In this document: positions 30,524 to 38,991 of the stretch, in pieces
How positions within the stretch are numbered: position 1 is the stretch's first letter
Layout of the letters: each line of letters opens with the position of its first letter
Assembly (NCBI RefSeq): GCF_046233715.1
Contig: NZ_JBJNRJ010000005.1
Span: forward strand, 62,001-126,000
Reading direction: 5' to 3'
Source: Trujillonella humicola
Lineage (GTDB): Bacteria > Actinomycetota > Actinomycetes > Mycobacteriales > Geodermatophilaceae
DNA length: 64,000 bases
Made by a program: the position numbers and the translations under genes
The notes under the pieces: generated by a model
Told to the model about the DNA's origin: nothing
The model's input: the letters and a program-made list of their open reading frames with translations, nothing else
Database searches by the model: none

Positions 30524-32119
30524 GTGCAGCAGGGCGCGAGGATCGCCGGCCGCTACGAGCTGCGGTCGCTGCTGGCGACCGGCGGCATGGGGCAGGTCTG
30601 GCGGGCGCACGACACGCTGCTCGGCCGCGACGTCGCGCTCAAGCTGCTGCGCAGCGAGTACACCGGCGACCCCTCCTTTCTCGCCCGGTTCCGCGCCGAG
30701 GCCCGCCACACCGCGGTGCTGAGCCACCCCAACATCGCCACCCTGTTCGACTACGGCGAGGTCCCGGCCGGACCCGGGAGCCCCGAGCACCTGGCGTACC
30801 TCGTGATGGAGCTGGTCGAGGGCGAGTCGCTGTCGCAGGCGCTGGCCCGGGAGGGCCGGCTCGACCCCGCCCGCACGGCCGACGTGCTGCGGCAGACCGC
30901 CGCGGGACTGGGGGCCGCCCACGCCATGGGCGTGGTGCACCGCGACGTGAAGCCGGGCAACGTGCTCCTCGCGCGGAACGGCACCGTCAAGCTGACCGAC
31001 TTCGGCATCGCCTCGTCCGCCGCCAGCGTCCCGCTCACCGGCACCGGCCAGATCATCGGCACCGCCCACTACATCTCGCCCGAGCAGGCCCAGGGTGCCC
31101 CGGCGTCGCCGGCCAGCGACGTCTACGCCCTCGGCCTGGTCGGCTACGAGATGCTCGCCGGGCGGCGTGCCTTCGACGCCGAGAACTCGGTGCAGGTGGT
31201 GCTCAAGCAGATCAACGAGCTCCCACCGCCGCTGCCGCCGGACGTCCCGGCCGCCCTCCGCGGCCTCGTCGAGCGCGCGCTGGCCAAGGACCCCGACCGG
31301 CGGTGGCCCGACGGCACCGCGTTCCGGGACGCCGTCGACGCGCTGCCGTCCTCCCCGGACCGCGCCGCCGGCGACCGGGCGGCCACCACGGTCCTCCCGC
31401 CGCGCCCGGCCGGGTCCGCGCCCCAGGACACCCGGGTGCTGCCCGCGGTGGGTCCCGCGGCCGGCACCGCGGGTCCTCGGGCCGGCACCGCGGTCGCGGC
31501 CGGCGCCGGCCGCCGGCCCCGACGCCCCCGACGCTCCCGGAAGGGCCTGATCGCGGCCCTGGTCGCGCTGCCGCTGCTCGCGGTGCTCGCCGTCGTGCTG
31601 GTCGCGTCGCTCGCCGGCGGCGGCGGGGGGACGCCGGCGGACGCGGAGACGACCGAGACCGGGACGCCGACCGACGAGCCTGCGGCGACCACCGCCGCGG
31701 AGGAGCCGGCGACCGTCGACGTGGCCGCCGGTGACCACGTCGGCCGCCCGGTCGGCCTGGTGCAGGCCGAGCTGGTCGCGCTGGGCCTGCAGGTGCAGCT
31801 GCGCCCCGTCACGACCGCCGACGCCGCCGACGGCGAGGTGCTCGCCCTCGACCCCACCGGCGCGCTGACCCCCGGCACGGTGGTCACCGTGACCCACGCC
31901 GTCACCCCGCCCCCGGCACCGGCACCGCCGGCCGATCCCGGCAACGGCAACGGCAACGGGGGAGGAGGCGGTGGCAACGGGGGCGGTGGCAACGGCGGCG
32001 GGGACGACGGCGACGGCGACGGCGGTGGCAACGGCGGCGGAGGCCGCGGGAACGGCGGCGGAGGCCGCGGGAACGGCGGCAGGGGCGGCGGGGACGACGA
32101 CGGCGGCGGGGACGACTGA
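30524..32119 (+). CDS. Membrane Ser/Thr protein kinase with PASTA domain
   Basis: A 531-residue PknB-type kinase. N-terminal kinase domain (about 1-275): GGMGQVWRAHD loop, Lys40 in VALKLL, HRDVKPGNVLL, DFGIASS, and SPEQAQG. An Arg/Pro-rich juxtamembrane stretch leads to a membrane span (about 342-363), an acidic Thr/Glu linker, one PASTA domain (about 402-465, VGRPVGLVQAELVALGLQV) and a long Asn/Gly/Asp-rich extracellular tail. PASTA kinases sense peptidoglycan fragments and control growth and wall synthesis. GTG at 30524 was chosen because GAGGGAGAGG lies just before it. Only one PASTA copy, against several in PknB; the NG-rich tail echoes the neighbouring TasA-like protein. Confidence 0.92.
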   Translation: MQQGARIAGRYELRSLLATGGMGQVWRAHDTLLGRDVALKLLRSEYTGDPSFLARFRAEARHTAVLSHPNIATLFDYGEVPAGPGSPEHLAYLVMELVEGESLSQALAREGRLDPARTADVLRQTAAGLGAAHAMGVVHRDVKPGNVLLARNGTVKLTDFGIASSAASVPLTGTGQIIGTAHYISPEQAQGAPASPASDVYALGLVGYEMLAGRRAFDAENSVQVVLKQINELPPPLPPDVPAALRGLVERALAKDPDRRWPDGTAFRDAVDALPSSPDRAAGDRAATTVLPPRPAGSAPQDTRVLPAVGPAAGTAGPRAGTAVAAGAGRRPRRPRRSRKGLIAALVALPLLAVLAVVLVASLAGGGGGTPADAETTETGTPTDEPAATTAAEEPATVDVAAGDHVGRPVGLVQAELVALGLQVQLRPVTTADAADGEVLALDPTGALTPGTVVTVTHAVTPPPAPAPPADPGNGNGNGGGGGGNGGGGNGGGDDGDGDGGGNGGGGRGNGGGGRGNGGRGGGDDDGGGDD

Positions 32120-32130
32120 ACCCCCGGCGG

Positions 32131-32856
32131 TCAGCCCCGCAGCGCGTACCGGGTGAACAGGACGCCGTCCTCCTCGAGCAGCTGCACCAGCCGCGGCCGC
32201 ACCGGCTCGGCCAGCGCGCCCGGCAGCAGCCGCGTCTGCCCCCCGACCAGCGCGGGCGCGATCGTCAGGTCCAGCTCGTCGACGACCCCTGCGGCGAGCG
32301 CCGCGGCGAACAGCGCCGGGCCCCCCTCGCACACGACCTGCTCGAGCCCGCGCGCCGCCAGCTCGTCCAGCGCCCGGGGCAGGTCGACGTCGTCCTCGCC
32401 GCAGACCAGCACGGTCACGCCGGCGCCGGCCAGCGCCGCGCGCCGCGCCGGGTCCGAGGCGGCGCAGGTGACCAGGATCGTCGAGCCGTGGGCCAGCCGG
32501 TCGCCGGGCGCCGGCGAGGCGCGCCGGGAGACGACGGCGACCGGTGCGGTCGCGGGACGGCCGAGCGCGGTCCGCAGGGCGCCGACGGCGGAGTCGGCCG
32601 CGACCGGCCGGTAGCCCTCCGCGGCCGCCGTCCCCGCGCCGACCAGCACCACGTCGGCCAGCGCCCGCAGCGTCCGGAACACCCGCTTGTCACCGGGTGA
32701 CCCCAGCCCGCCGCTGCGCCCCTGGATCGCGATGGCGCCGTCCAGCGAGCCGACGAAGTTGACGCGCACCGACCGGCCGGCCAGCCGGTAGGCCTCGGCC
32801 AGCGCGGCGTCGTCGAGGTCGTGACCGGACGCCGGGTCCGGCAGCAGGCGGCGCAC
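32131..32856 (-). CDS. RibD C-terminal-like pyrimidine reductase family protein
   Basis: A 241-residue dihydrofolate-reductase-fold protein of the RibD C-terminal type. SVRVNFVGSLDGAIAIQGRSGGLGSPGDKRVFRTLRALADVVLVGAGTA is the NADPH and substrate region, and VVCEGGPALFAAALAAGVVDEL-DLTIAPALVGG closes the fold. The family includes the 5-amino-6-ribosylaminouracil reductase of riboflavin synthesis, but no deaminase domain and no other rib gene is present here, so it may be a paralogue. GTG start at 32856, one base after the trehalohydrolase stop; probably cotranscribed with it. Convergent with the PASTA kinase. Confidence 0.85.
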   Translation of the reverse strand: MRRLLPDPASGHDLDDAALAEAYRLAGRSVRVNFVGSLDGAIAIQGRSGGLGSPGDKRVFRTLRALADVVLVGAGTAAAEGYRPVAADSAVGALRTALGRPATAPVAVVSRRASPAPGDRLAHGSTILVTCAASDPARRAALAGAGVTVLVCGEDDVDLPRALDELAARGLEQVVCEGGPALFAAALAAGVVDELDLTIAPALVGGQTRLLPGALAEPVRPRLVQLLEEDGVLFTRYALRG

Positions 32857-32857
32857 G

Positions 32858-34612
32858 TCAGGCGGTGGAGACCACGGCCGCGCTCTCCGCGGGCAGCGTC
32901 ACGGTCGGGCCGTCCAACGTGGGCTCGTCACCGGTGGAGAACAGCACGCCGGTCGCCGTCCGGTCCAGGTCCACCTCGCGAGGCTCGCCCGACAGGTTGG
33001 TCACCACGCGCAGCGCGCCGCGGTGCACGACCAGCCAGCGGTCCTCGTCGTCCCAGCTCACCGCGACCGCCGACAGGTCGGGGTCGACCAGGTCCGGCTG
33101 CGCCTTGCGCAGCGCCAGCAGGGCGCGGGTGGTCGCCAGCAGCCGCGCGTGCGGCTCGCGCTCCGGCTCGGACCAGTCCAGCTTCGACCGGGTGAAGGTC
33201 TCCGGGTCCTGCGGGTCGGGGACGACGTCGGCGTCCCAGCCGTGCTCGGCGAACTCGCCGATCCGCCCCTTCGCCGTCGCCTCGCCGAGCTCGGGCTCGG
33301 GGTGGCTGGTGAAGAACTGCCACGGCGTGGTCGCGCCCCACTCCTCGCCCATGAACAGCATCGGCGTGAACGGGCTGGTCAGCACGATCGTCGCGCCGAC
33401 GGCGAGCAGGCCGGGGGAGAGCGTCGCGGAGATGCGGTCGCCGACGGCCCGGTTGCCGATCTGGTCGTGGTCCTGCAGGTAGCCGAGGAACTTCCAGCCC
33501 GGCAGCAGCGCGGTGTCCACCGGCCGGCCGTGGTGCCGCCGCCGGAAGCTCGACCAGGCGCCGTCGTGGAAGTAGGCGCCGGTCAGCGTCTTGGCCAGCC
33601 CGCCGAGCCCCGCCTCGGCGAAGTCGGCGTAGTAGCCCTGGCCCTCGCCGGTGAGCACCGAGTGCAGCGCGTGGTGGAAGTCGTCGCTCCACTGCGCGGC
33701 CAGCCCGAGGCCGCCGGCCACCCGCGGCGTCACCATCCGCGGGTCGTTGAGGTCGCTCTCCGCGATCAGCGTCAGCGGCCGGCCGACGGCGACCGAGAGC
33801 CGGTCGACCTCCTGGGCCATCTCCTCGAGCACGTGCGTGGCCCGCTCGTCGACCAGCGCGTGCACGGCGTCGAGCCGCAGCCCGTCGACGTGCATGTCGC
33901 GCAGCCACATCAGCGCGTTGTCGATGATGTAACGGCGCACCTCGTCGGAGTCCGGCCCCGACAGGTTGACCGAGTCGCCCCAGGTGTTGGCGCCGCCCGG
34001 GGCGTTGATCGGCATGAACAGCGGCAGGTAGTTCCCCGACGGGCCCAGGTGGTTGTAGACGACGTCCTGGATCACGCCCAGCCCGCGCTGGTGGCAGGCG
34101 TCGACGAAGCGCTGGTAGGCCGCGGGGCCGCCGTACTCCTCCTGCACCGTGTACCAGAGCACGCCGTCGTAGCCCCAGTTGTGCGTGCCGTTGAAGCCGT
34201 TGACCGGCAGCAGCTCCACGAAGTCCACGCCGAGGTCCACCAGGTGGTCGAGCCTGCCCGCCGCGGCGTCGAGCGTGCCCTCCGGCGTGAAGGTGCCGAC
34301 GTGCATCTCGTAGACGACGCCGCCGGCCAGCGGGCGGCCGGTCCAGGACCGGTCGCCCCACGCGTGGGAGGCCGCGTCGAACCGCCGGGAGGGCCCGTGC
34401 ACGCCCTGCGGCTGCCGGCGGGAGCGCGGATCGGGGCGCAGCGCGTCGTCGTCGTCGAGCAGGAAGCCGTAGTCGGCCTCCGGGCCGGCGTCGACCTCGG
34501 CGCGCCACCAGCCGTCGTCGTCGCGCCGCATGTCGTGGACGGCGCCGTCGACCTGCAGGCGGACCCGCGACGGCACCGGCGCCCAGACGGTGAACTCGGC
34601 GGGCTCGGACAT
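32858..34612 (-). CDS. treZ: Malto-oligosyltrehalose trehalohydrolase
   Basis: A 584-residue GH13 enzyme. N-terminal CBM48-type domain (FTVWAPVPSRVRLQVDG), then the barrel with GVVYEMHVGTFTPEGT, VELLPVNGFNGTHNWGYDGV, the nucleophile Asp in GLRLDAVHAL (about 247), the acid Glu in LIAESDLNDP (about 284) and LQDHDQIGNRA with the third Asp. Those loops are specific for TreZ. It releases trehalose from maltooligosyl-trehalose made by TreY. ATG at 34612 follows GGGAGGT. TreX and TreY are 2.1 kb away on the same strand, separated by an oxidoreductase and an Rpf gene. Confidence 0.95.
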   Translation of the reverse strand: MSEPAEFTVWAPVPSRVRLQVDGAVHDMRRDDDGWWRAEVDAGPEADYGFLLDDDDALRPDPRSRRQPQGVHGPSRRFDAASHAWGDRSWTGRPLAGGVVYEMHVGTFTPEGTLDAAAGRLDHLVDLGVDFVELLPVNGFNGTHNWGYDGVLWYTVQEEYGGPAAYQRFVDACHQRGLGVIQDVVYNHLGPSGNYLPLFMPINAPGGANTWGDSVNLSGPDSDEVRRYIIDNALMWLRDMHVDGLRLDAVHALVDERATHVLEEMAQEVDRLSVAVGRPLTLIAESDLNDPRMVTPRVAGGLGLAAQWSDDFHHALHSVLTGEGQGYYADFAEAGLGGLAKTLTGAYFHDGAWSSFRRRHHGRPVDTALLPGWKFLGYLQDHDQIGNRAVGDRISATLSPGLLAVGATIVLTSPFTPMLFMGEEWGATTPWQFFTSHPEPELGEATAKGRIGEFAEHGWDADVVPDPQDPETFTRSKLDWSEPEREPHARLLATTRALLALRKAQPDLVDPDLSAVAVSWDDEDRWLVVHRGALRVVTNLSGEPREVDLDRTATGVLFSTGDEPTLDGPTVTLPAESAAVVSTA

Positions 34613-34668
34613 GCGGGGACCTCCCGGGGACGACGGCGGTGCGCCGATCATGCCCGGGCGGCGACGGC

Positions 34669-35637
34669 TCAACCCTCGGCCACCTGCACCACGACGCTGC
34701 CGGTCTTGCGGCCGCTCCCGGCGTACCGGTGCGCCTCCGTGATCTCCGCCAGCCCGAAGCGGCGCGGGTCCAGGAGCGGGCGGAACCGGCCCGAGCCGAG
34801 CAGGTCCGCGATCCGGCCGACCATCGCCTGGTCGTGCCGCGGGAAGGGGAAGCGCACCCGCCGGCCGGGGGACAGCGGGGACAGCAGCGCCAGGCCCACG
34901 TTCTGCCCCCTCGGCCCGAGCTCCGAGGAGGTGTAGACGCCGCGGGGTTCCAGCAGGTCCCGGCAGCGGCCGAACGTGCTCCGGCCGACCGCGTCGAACA
35001 CCGCGGCGAAGCGCGTGCCGTCCGCGACGACGTCCTCGGCGCGGGCCGTGACGACCCGGTCGGCACCGAGCGCCTCGACCGCCTCCCGGTGGCCGGGGGC
35101 GACCGCGGTGACCCGGACTCCGCCGGCCGCCAGCAGCTGCACCGCCGCGGAGCCGATCGCCCCGGTCGCGCCGAGGACCAGCACGCGCTGCCCGCGGGCC
35201 ACCCGCGCGACCCTGGCCATGGCCAGCGCGTAGTGCGCGCCCTCGGTGGCCGCCGCGCCCTCGGCGAAGCCGACACCGGGCGGCAGCAGCGCCACGGACG
35301 CGCTTCCGGCCACGGCCAGCAGTTCGGCGTGCGCGCCGAAGCGCCCCTCGACGTAGCCGAACACGCGCTGACCGGTCGAGAACCGGGTCACGGCGGGCCC
35401 GGTCCGCTCGACGACGCCGGCGAACTCGGTGCCCAGCACCTGCACCCGGGGCCGGGGGAACCCGGTGAGCAGCCGGACGGGGAACGGCGTTCCCGCCCGG
35501 TAGGCGCAGTCCGTGCGGTTGACCGTGGTGGCGTGCACCCGCACCAGCACGTCGCCGTCGCCGACCCGCGGCGGGTCCACGTCGAGCACGCGGACGACGT
35601 CCGGTGGCCCGTAGCGGGTGCGGACGGCGGCGCGCAC
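34669..35637 (-). CDS. MDR-family NAD(P)-dependent alcohol dehydrogenase/quinone reductase
   Basis: A 322-residue medium-chain dehydrogenase/reductase. N-terminal catalytic fold (DVLVRVHATTVNRTDCAYRAG, LGTEFAGVVERTG) and a Rossmann domain with the NAD(P) motif VLGATGAIGSAAVQLLAAGG (about 145-165). The zinc-ligand Cys/His set is missing, so it is of the zinc-independent quinone oxidoreductase type. GTG at 35637 was taken as the start because the conserved fold begins just after it and a G-rich stretch precedes; upstream codons run into the Rpf gene's 3' spacer. It lies between rpf and treZ with no clear link to trehalose. Confidence 0.87.
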   Translation of the reverse strand: MRAAVRTRYGPPDVVRVLDVDPPRVGDGDVLVRVHATTVNRTDCAYRAGTPFPVRLLTGFPRPRVQVLGTEFAGVVERTGPAVTRFSTGQRVFGYVEGRFGAHAELLAVAGSASVALLPPGVGFAEGAAATEGAHYALAMARVARVARGQRVLVLGATGAIGSAAVQLLAAGGVRVTAVAPGHREAVEALGADRVVTARAEDVVADGTRFAAVFDAVGRSTFGRCRDLLEPRGVYTSSELGPRGQNVGLALLSPLSPGRRVRFPFPRHDQAMVGRIADLLGSGRFRPLLDPRRFGLAEITEAHRYAGSGRKTGSVVVQVAEG

Positions 35638-35726
35638 CCCCGGACCGTAGCGGCCTGCGCCGACCGCCGGGCGGGGCCGTACCGCCGGTGGCCGGCCGGT
35701 GTCCCGGCCGGACCGCCGGCGGCCGG

Positions 35727-36323
35727 TCAGACGGCCAGCCGCTGCCCGACGTAGATCCTGTTCGGATCGCCGACCGTGCCCCGGTTCATCGCCCAGAGGG
35801 CGCGCCACCCGCCGTCCACGCCCTGGGCCCGCGCGATCTTGGCGAGGGTGTCCCCGGGCCGGACGACGTAGCTGCCGGAGGCGGCCGGCGCCGCGGCCGC
35901 GGGGCGTGCGGCCGGGGCCGGCGCCGGGGGAGCCGGTGCCGCCGCGGCCGGGGTGCTCCCGCCGCGCAGGTGCCGGCCGCAGGTCGGCCAGGCGCCGACG
36001 CCCTGCCCGACGAGCACCCGCTCGGCCACCGCGATCTGCTGCGCGGGGGTGGCCAGGTCGGCGCGGGGGGCGTACTGCAGCCCGCCGTAGCCCACCCAGG
36101 TCGGCTGGTAGAACTGCAGCCCGCCGTAGTACCCGTTACCGGTGTTGATGCTCCAGTTGCCGCCGGACTCGCACTGGGCGACGCCGCTCCAGTCGTGCCC
36201 GGGGGCGGCGCCCGCGGGTGCGGCCATCAGGCCGATCCCGAGGGCCGCGGAGCCGACGGCGACGGCGCCGCCGCGCAGGAGCGTCCGGATGCGGGCGCGC
36301 GAGGGCGCACGGTGCTGGGACAT
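35727..36323 (-). CDS. Resuscitation-promoting factor-like transglycosylase with LysM
   Basis: A 198-residue secreted wall hydrolase. Signal peptide to about residue 39 (AVAVGSAALGIGLMAAPAGA), the Rpf/transglycosylase domain (about 42-112) with the catalytic Glu52 in QCESGGNWS, GYYGGLQF and QQIAVAERVLVGQGVGAWPTCG, an Ala/Pro linker, and a C-terminal LysM domain (YVVRPGDTLAKIARAQGV). It cleaves peptidoglycan and promotes growth from dormancy. ATG at 36323 follows GGGAGGAT. The transcript carries a c-di-AMP riboswitch, the known control of Rpf genes in actinobacteria. Confidence 0.94.
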   Translation of the reverse strand: MSQHRAPSRARIRTLLRGGAVAVGSAALGIGLMAAPAGAAPGHDWSGVAQCESGGNWSINTGNGYYGGLQFYQPTWVGYGGLQYAPRADLATPAQQIAVAERVLVGQGVGAWPTCGRHLRGGSTPAAAAPAPPAPAPAARPAAAAPAASGSYVVRPGDTLAKIARAQGVDGGWRALWAMNRGTVGDPNRIYVGQRLAV

Positions 36324-36339
36324 GGTGATCCTCCCGATC

Positions 36340-36497
36340 ACCGCCTGCGAGGTGAGCTGTCGGGTTCGGGCGGATCGGTGCCCGGCCGCGCAGAGGCGGC
36401 TTCACCCCGGGGCGCGCGTGCGCGCCCGATGGGTCCCCCGCCTCCGTCCTCGATGGGTCGAGGTCAGGCGTGCGGCGGACGGAGTTCGGCGGACCGC
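36340..36497 (-). promoter_or_regulatory. Cyclic di-AMP riboswitch (ydaO-yuaA)
   Basis: Read on the minus strand, the rpf leader contains the ydaO signature words in order: CCGCCGAACTCC, GGGGGACCCA, GGGGTGAAGCCG, then CCGAACCCGACAGCTCACC and TCGCAGGCGG just before the ribosome site. CCGCC at the 5' end can pair with GGCGG at the 3' end as stem P1. In actinobacteria this aptamer lies before rpf and other wall-hydrolase genes and, on binding c-di-AMP, usually turns expression off. Confidence 0.9.
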
Positions 36498-36681
36498 GGC
36501 CTGGTGCCGAGCGCGCGTGTTGCGCCGTGCACACGCAGAGCCTGGGTGCTGCGGCGGTGTCCGGCCCCTCGGCGGCGCCGGGTCCCCCGGGGTGTCGTCG
36601 GCGTGGCGGCGACAGGCCGGGCCGGGGAGCGCCGGCCGTCCCCGGCCCGTCACAGCCTGTCGCCGGAGGTCGCGGTCCCTC

Positions 36682-38991
36682 TCAGTCGCGGACGAGCAGC
36701 GCCACCGGCAGCCCGGACAGCACCGTCGCGAGGGGCAGGCCGCCGGCGGTGGACACCGACCGCTGCCCGGTGAGGACGTCGCGCCAGGCGCCGGTGGGCA
36801 GCTGCAGCGCGGTGTCGCCCCACCCCGTGGCGGCCAGCCGGGCCGGCAGCCGGGTCGCGACGGTCACCGCTCCCCGGTCGAAGGCCACCACGTGCCCGGC
36901 CGCCGGCCCCGTCGCCGTCACCGGGGTGTAGCCGGCGAACAGCTCGGGGGAGTCGCGGCGCAGCCGCAGCACCCGGGACACCACGAGCAGCTTGGCCGAG
37001 CCGGTGTCGTCGACGTCCGGCACCCAGCCCTCGTCCAGCCGGGCCAGCAGCCGGCGGCGCAGGTCGTAGTCCACCGGCCGCCGGTTGTCCGGGTCGACCA
37101 GCGAGTGGTCCCACAGCTCCGTGCCCTGGTAGACGTCCGGGACGCCGGGCATCGTCAGCTGCACCAGCTTCTGCGCGAGCGAGTTGGACCGGCCCAGCGG
37201 GGCGATGCGGGCGACGAACGCGTCGAGCTCCGAGCGGGTGCGCCCGTCGTCGAAGGCGGCGTCCACCATCGCGCGCAGCCGCGACTCGAACTCCTCGTCC
37301 TGGTCGGTCCAGCTGGTCGACAGCCCGGCCTCCCGCGCCGCCTTCTCGGCGAAGGCCTGCGCCCGCTCGCGGGACAGCGGCCAGGCGCCGACCAGGTTCT
37401 GCCAGACCAGGTGGGCCAGCGGCCGGTCGGGGAGCGGGTGGCGCTCCAGCAGGCCGCGCACCAGCCCGGCCCACTCGCCCGGGAGCTCGGCGAGGACGGC
37501 GAGCCGGGCGCGGACGTCCTCGCTGCGCTTGGTGTCGTGCGTGGACAGCGTCGTCATCGCCTGCGCCTTGCGCGCCAGCCGCCGCGCCTGCGCCTCGTGG
37601 AACTCCTCGACCGTGCTGCCGAACCGCGCCGGGTCGCCACCGACCTCGTTGAGGGCGGCGAACCGCGCCCAGCGGTAGTAGGCGCTGTCCTCGACGCCCT
37701 TGGCCATGACCGGGCCGCTGGTCTGCTCGAACCGGGTCGCCGCCTCCGTGCCGGCCGCGGAGAGCACTGGGTGCAGCTGGTCCAGCGCGGCGCCCAGATC
37801 CGGTCGCCGCGCGCGGACGGCGGCGACCGTCGCGTCGAGGTGCTCGCGGCCGTCGGGCAGGTACGTGCGGTAGACGTCGAAGGAGGCCAGCAGCTCCGCC
37901 AGCGCCTCGGTCTGCTGGTCCCGTTCGACGCCGGGCAGGTCCCCGATCACCCGCACCAGCCGGGCCACCTCGGAGCCGAGGATGCCGTCGGTGACCTCGC
38001 GCTTGGTCCCGTGCACCAGCTCCGCGTAGTCGACCGGGGAGCCCGTCAGCTCCGTGTCCAGCGCGGTCAGCTCCGCCTCGCCGGCCGGGTCGACCAGCAC
38101 CTGGTCGACCTCCGACAGCGCGTCGTAGCCCGTGGTCCCGGCGGTCGCCCAGCTCTCCGGCAGGTCCTCGCCCGGCTCGAGGATCTTCTCCACGACCGTC
38201 CACCGGCCGCCCGAGGCCTCGGCCAGCCGCTCCAGGTAGCCCTTCGGGTCGGCCAGCCCGTCGGGGTGGTCGATCCGCAGCCCGTCGACGGCGCCCTCGC
38301 CGACCAGCTCCAGCACCAGCTCGTGGGTCGCGGCGAAGACCGCCGGGTCCTCCGCGCGCAGGCCGGCGAGGGTGTTGATCGCGAAGAACCGCCGGTAGTT
38401 GAGGTCGGAGTCCGCGCGCCGCCAGTCGACCAGCTCGTAGTGCTGGCGGTCGTGCACCTCCTGCGGGGTCCCCTCACCCGTGCCGGGCGCGATCGGGAAG
38501 CGGTTGTCGTAGTAGCGCAGCTCCCCGTCCACCACCTCGAGCCGTGCGACGTCGTCCGCCGATCCCAGCACGGGGATGCGCACCCGCCCGCCGATGTCCC
38601 AGTCGACGTCGAAGGCGGCGGCGTGCGCGCTGTCGCGCCCGTGCTGCAGCACGTCCCACCACCACGGCGCCTCGGCGGGATCGGCGACGCCCATGTGGTT
38701 GGGCACCAGGTCGAGCACCAGCCCGAGGCCGTGCTCGTGCAGCGCCGCCACGAACCGGTCGAAGGCCGCCCGGCCACCGCGCGCCTCGTCGATGTGCGCG
38801 TGGTCGACCGTGTCGTAGCCGTGCGTGCTCCCCGCCGCCGACCGCAGCAGCGGCGAGGAGTACGCGTGGCTCACCCCCAGCGCCGCCAGGTGGTCGGCGA
38901 CCGCGGCGGCGTCGTCCAGGGTGAAACCGGCGTGCACCTGCAGGCGGTAGGTGGCCGTCGGGACGGCGCGGCGGTCCTGCGTCGACGTCAC
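36682..38991 (-). CDS. treY: Malto-oligosyltrehalose synthase
   Basis: A 769-residue GH13 enzyme. The start PTATYRLQVHAGFTLDDAA, VSHAYSSPLLRSAAGSTHGYD, VLDLVPNHMGV, VDGLRIDHPDGLADPKGYL (nucleophile Asp), VVEKILEPGE (acid Glu), and LSTHDTKRSEDVRAR (third Asp) are all diagnostic of TreY. It converts the reducing end glucose of malto-oligosaccharides into a trehalose unit. The GTG at 38991 forms a GTGA overlap with the TreX stop, so both are made together. Trehalose is then freed by TreZ at 32858. Useful for desiccation and osmotic stress. Confidence 0.95.
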   Translation of the reverse strand: MTSTQDRRAVPTATYRLQVHAGFTLDDAAAVADHLAALGVSHAYSSPLLRSAAGSTHGYDTVDHAHIDEARGGRAAFDRFVAALHEHGLGLVLDLVPNHMGVADPAEAPWWWDVLQHGRDSAHAAAFDVDWDIGGRVRIPVLGSADDVARLEVVDGELRYYDNRFPIAPGTGEGTPQEVHDRQHYELVDWRRADSDLNYRRFFAINTLAGLRAEDPAVFAATHELVLELVGEGAVDGLRIDHPDGLADPKGYLERLAEASGGRWTVVEKILEPGEDLPESWATAGTTGYDALSEVDQVLVDPAGEAELTALDTELTGSPVDYAELVHGTKREVTDGILGSEVARLVRVIGDLPGVERDQQTEALAELLASFDVYRTYLPDGREHLDATVAAVRARRPDLGAALDQLHPVLSAAGTEAATRFEQTSGPVMAKGVEDSAYYRWARFAALNEVGGDPARFGSTVEEFHEAQARRLARKAQAMTTLSTHDTKRSEDVRARLAVLAELPGEWAGLVRGLLERHPLPDRPLAHLVWQNLVGAWPLSRERAQAFAEKAAREAGLSTSWTDQDEEFESRLRAMVDAAFDDGRTRSELDAFVARIAPLGRSNSLAQKLVQLTMPGVPDVYQGTELWDHSLVDPDNRRPVDYDLRRRLLARLDEGWVPDVDDTGSAKLLVVSRVLRLRRDSPELFAGYTPVTATGPAAGHVVAFDRGAVTVATRLPARLAATGWGDTALQLPTGAWRDVLTGQRSVSTAGGLPLATVLSGLPVALLVRD

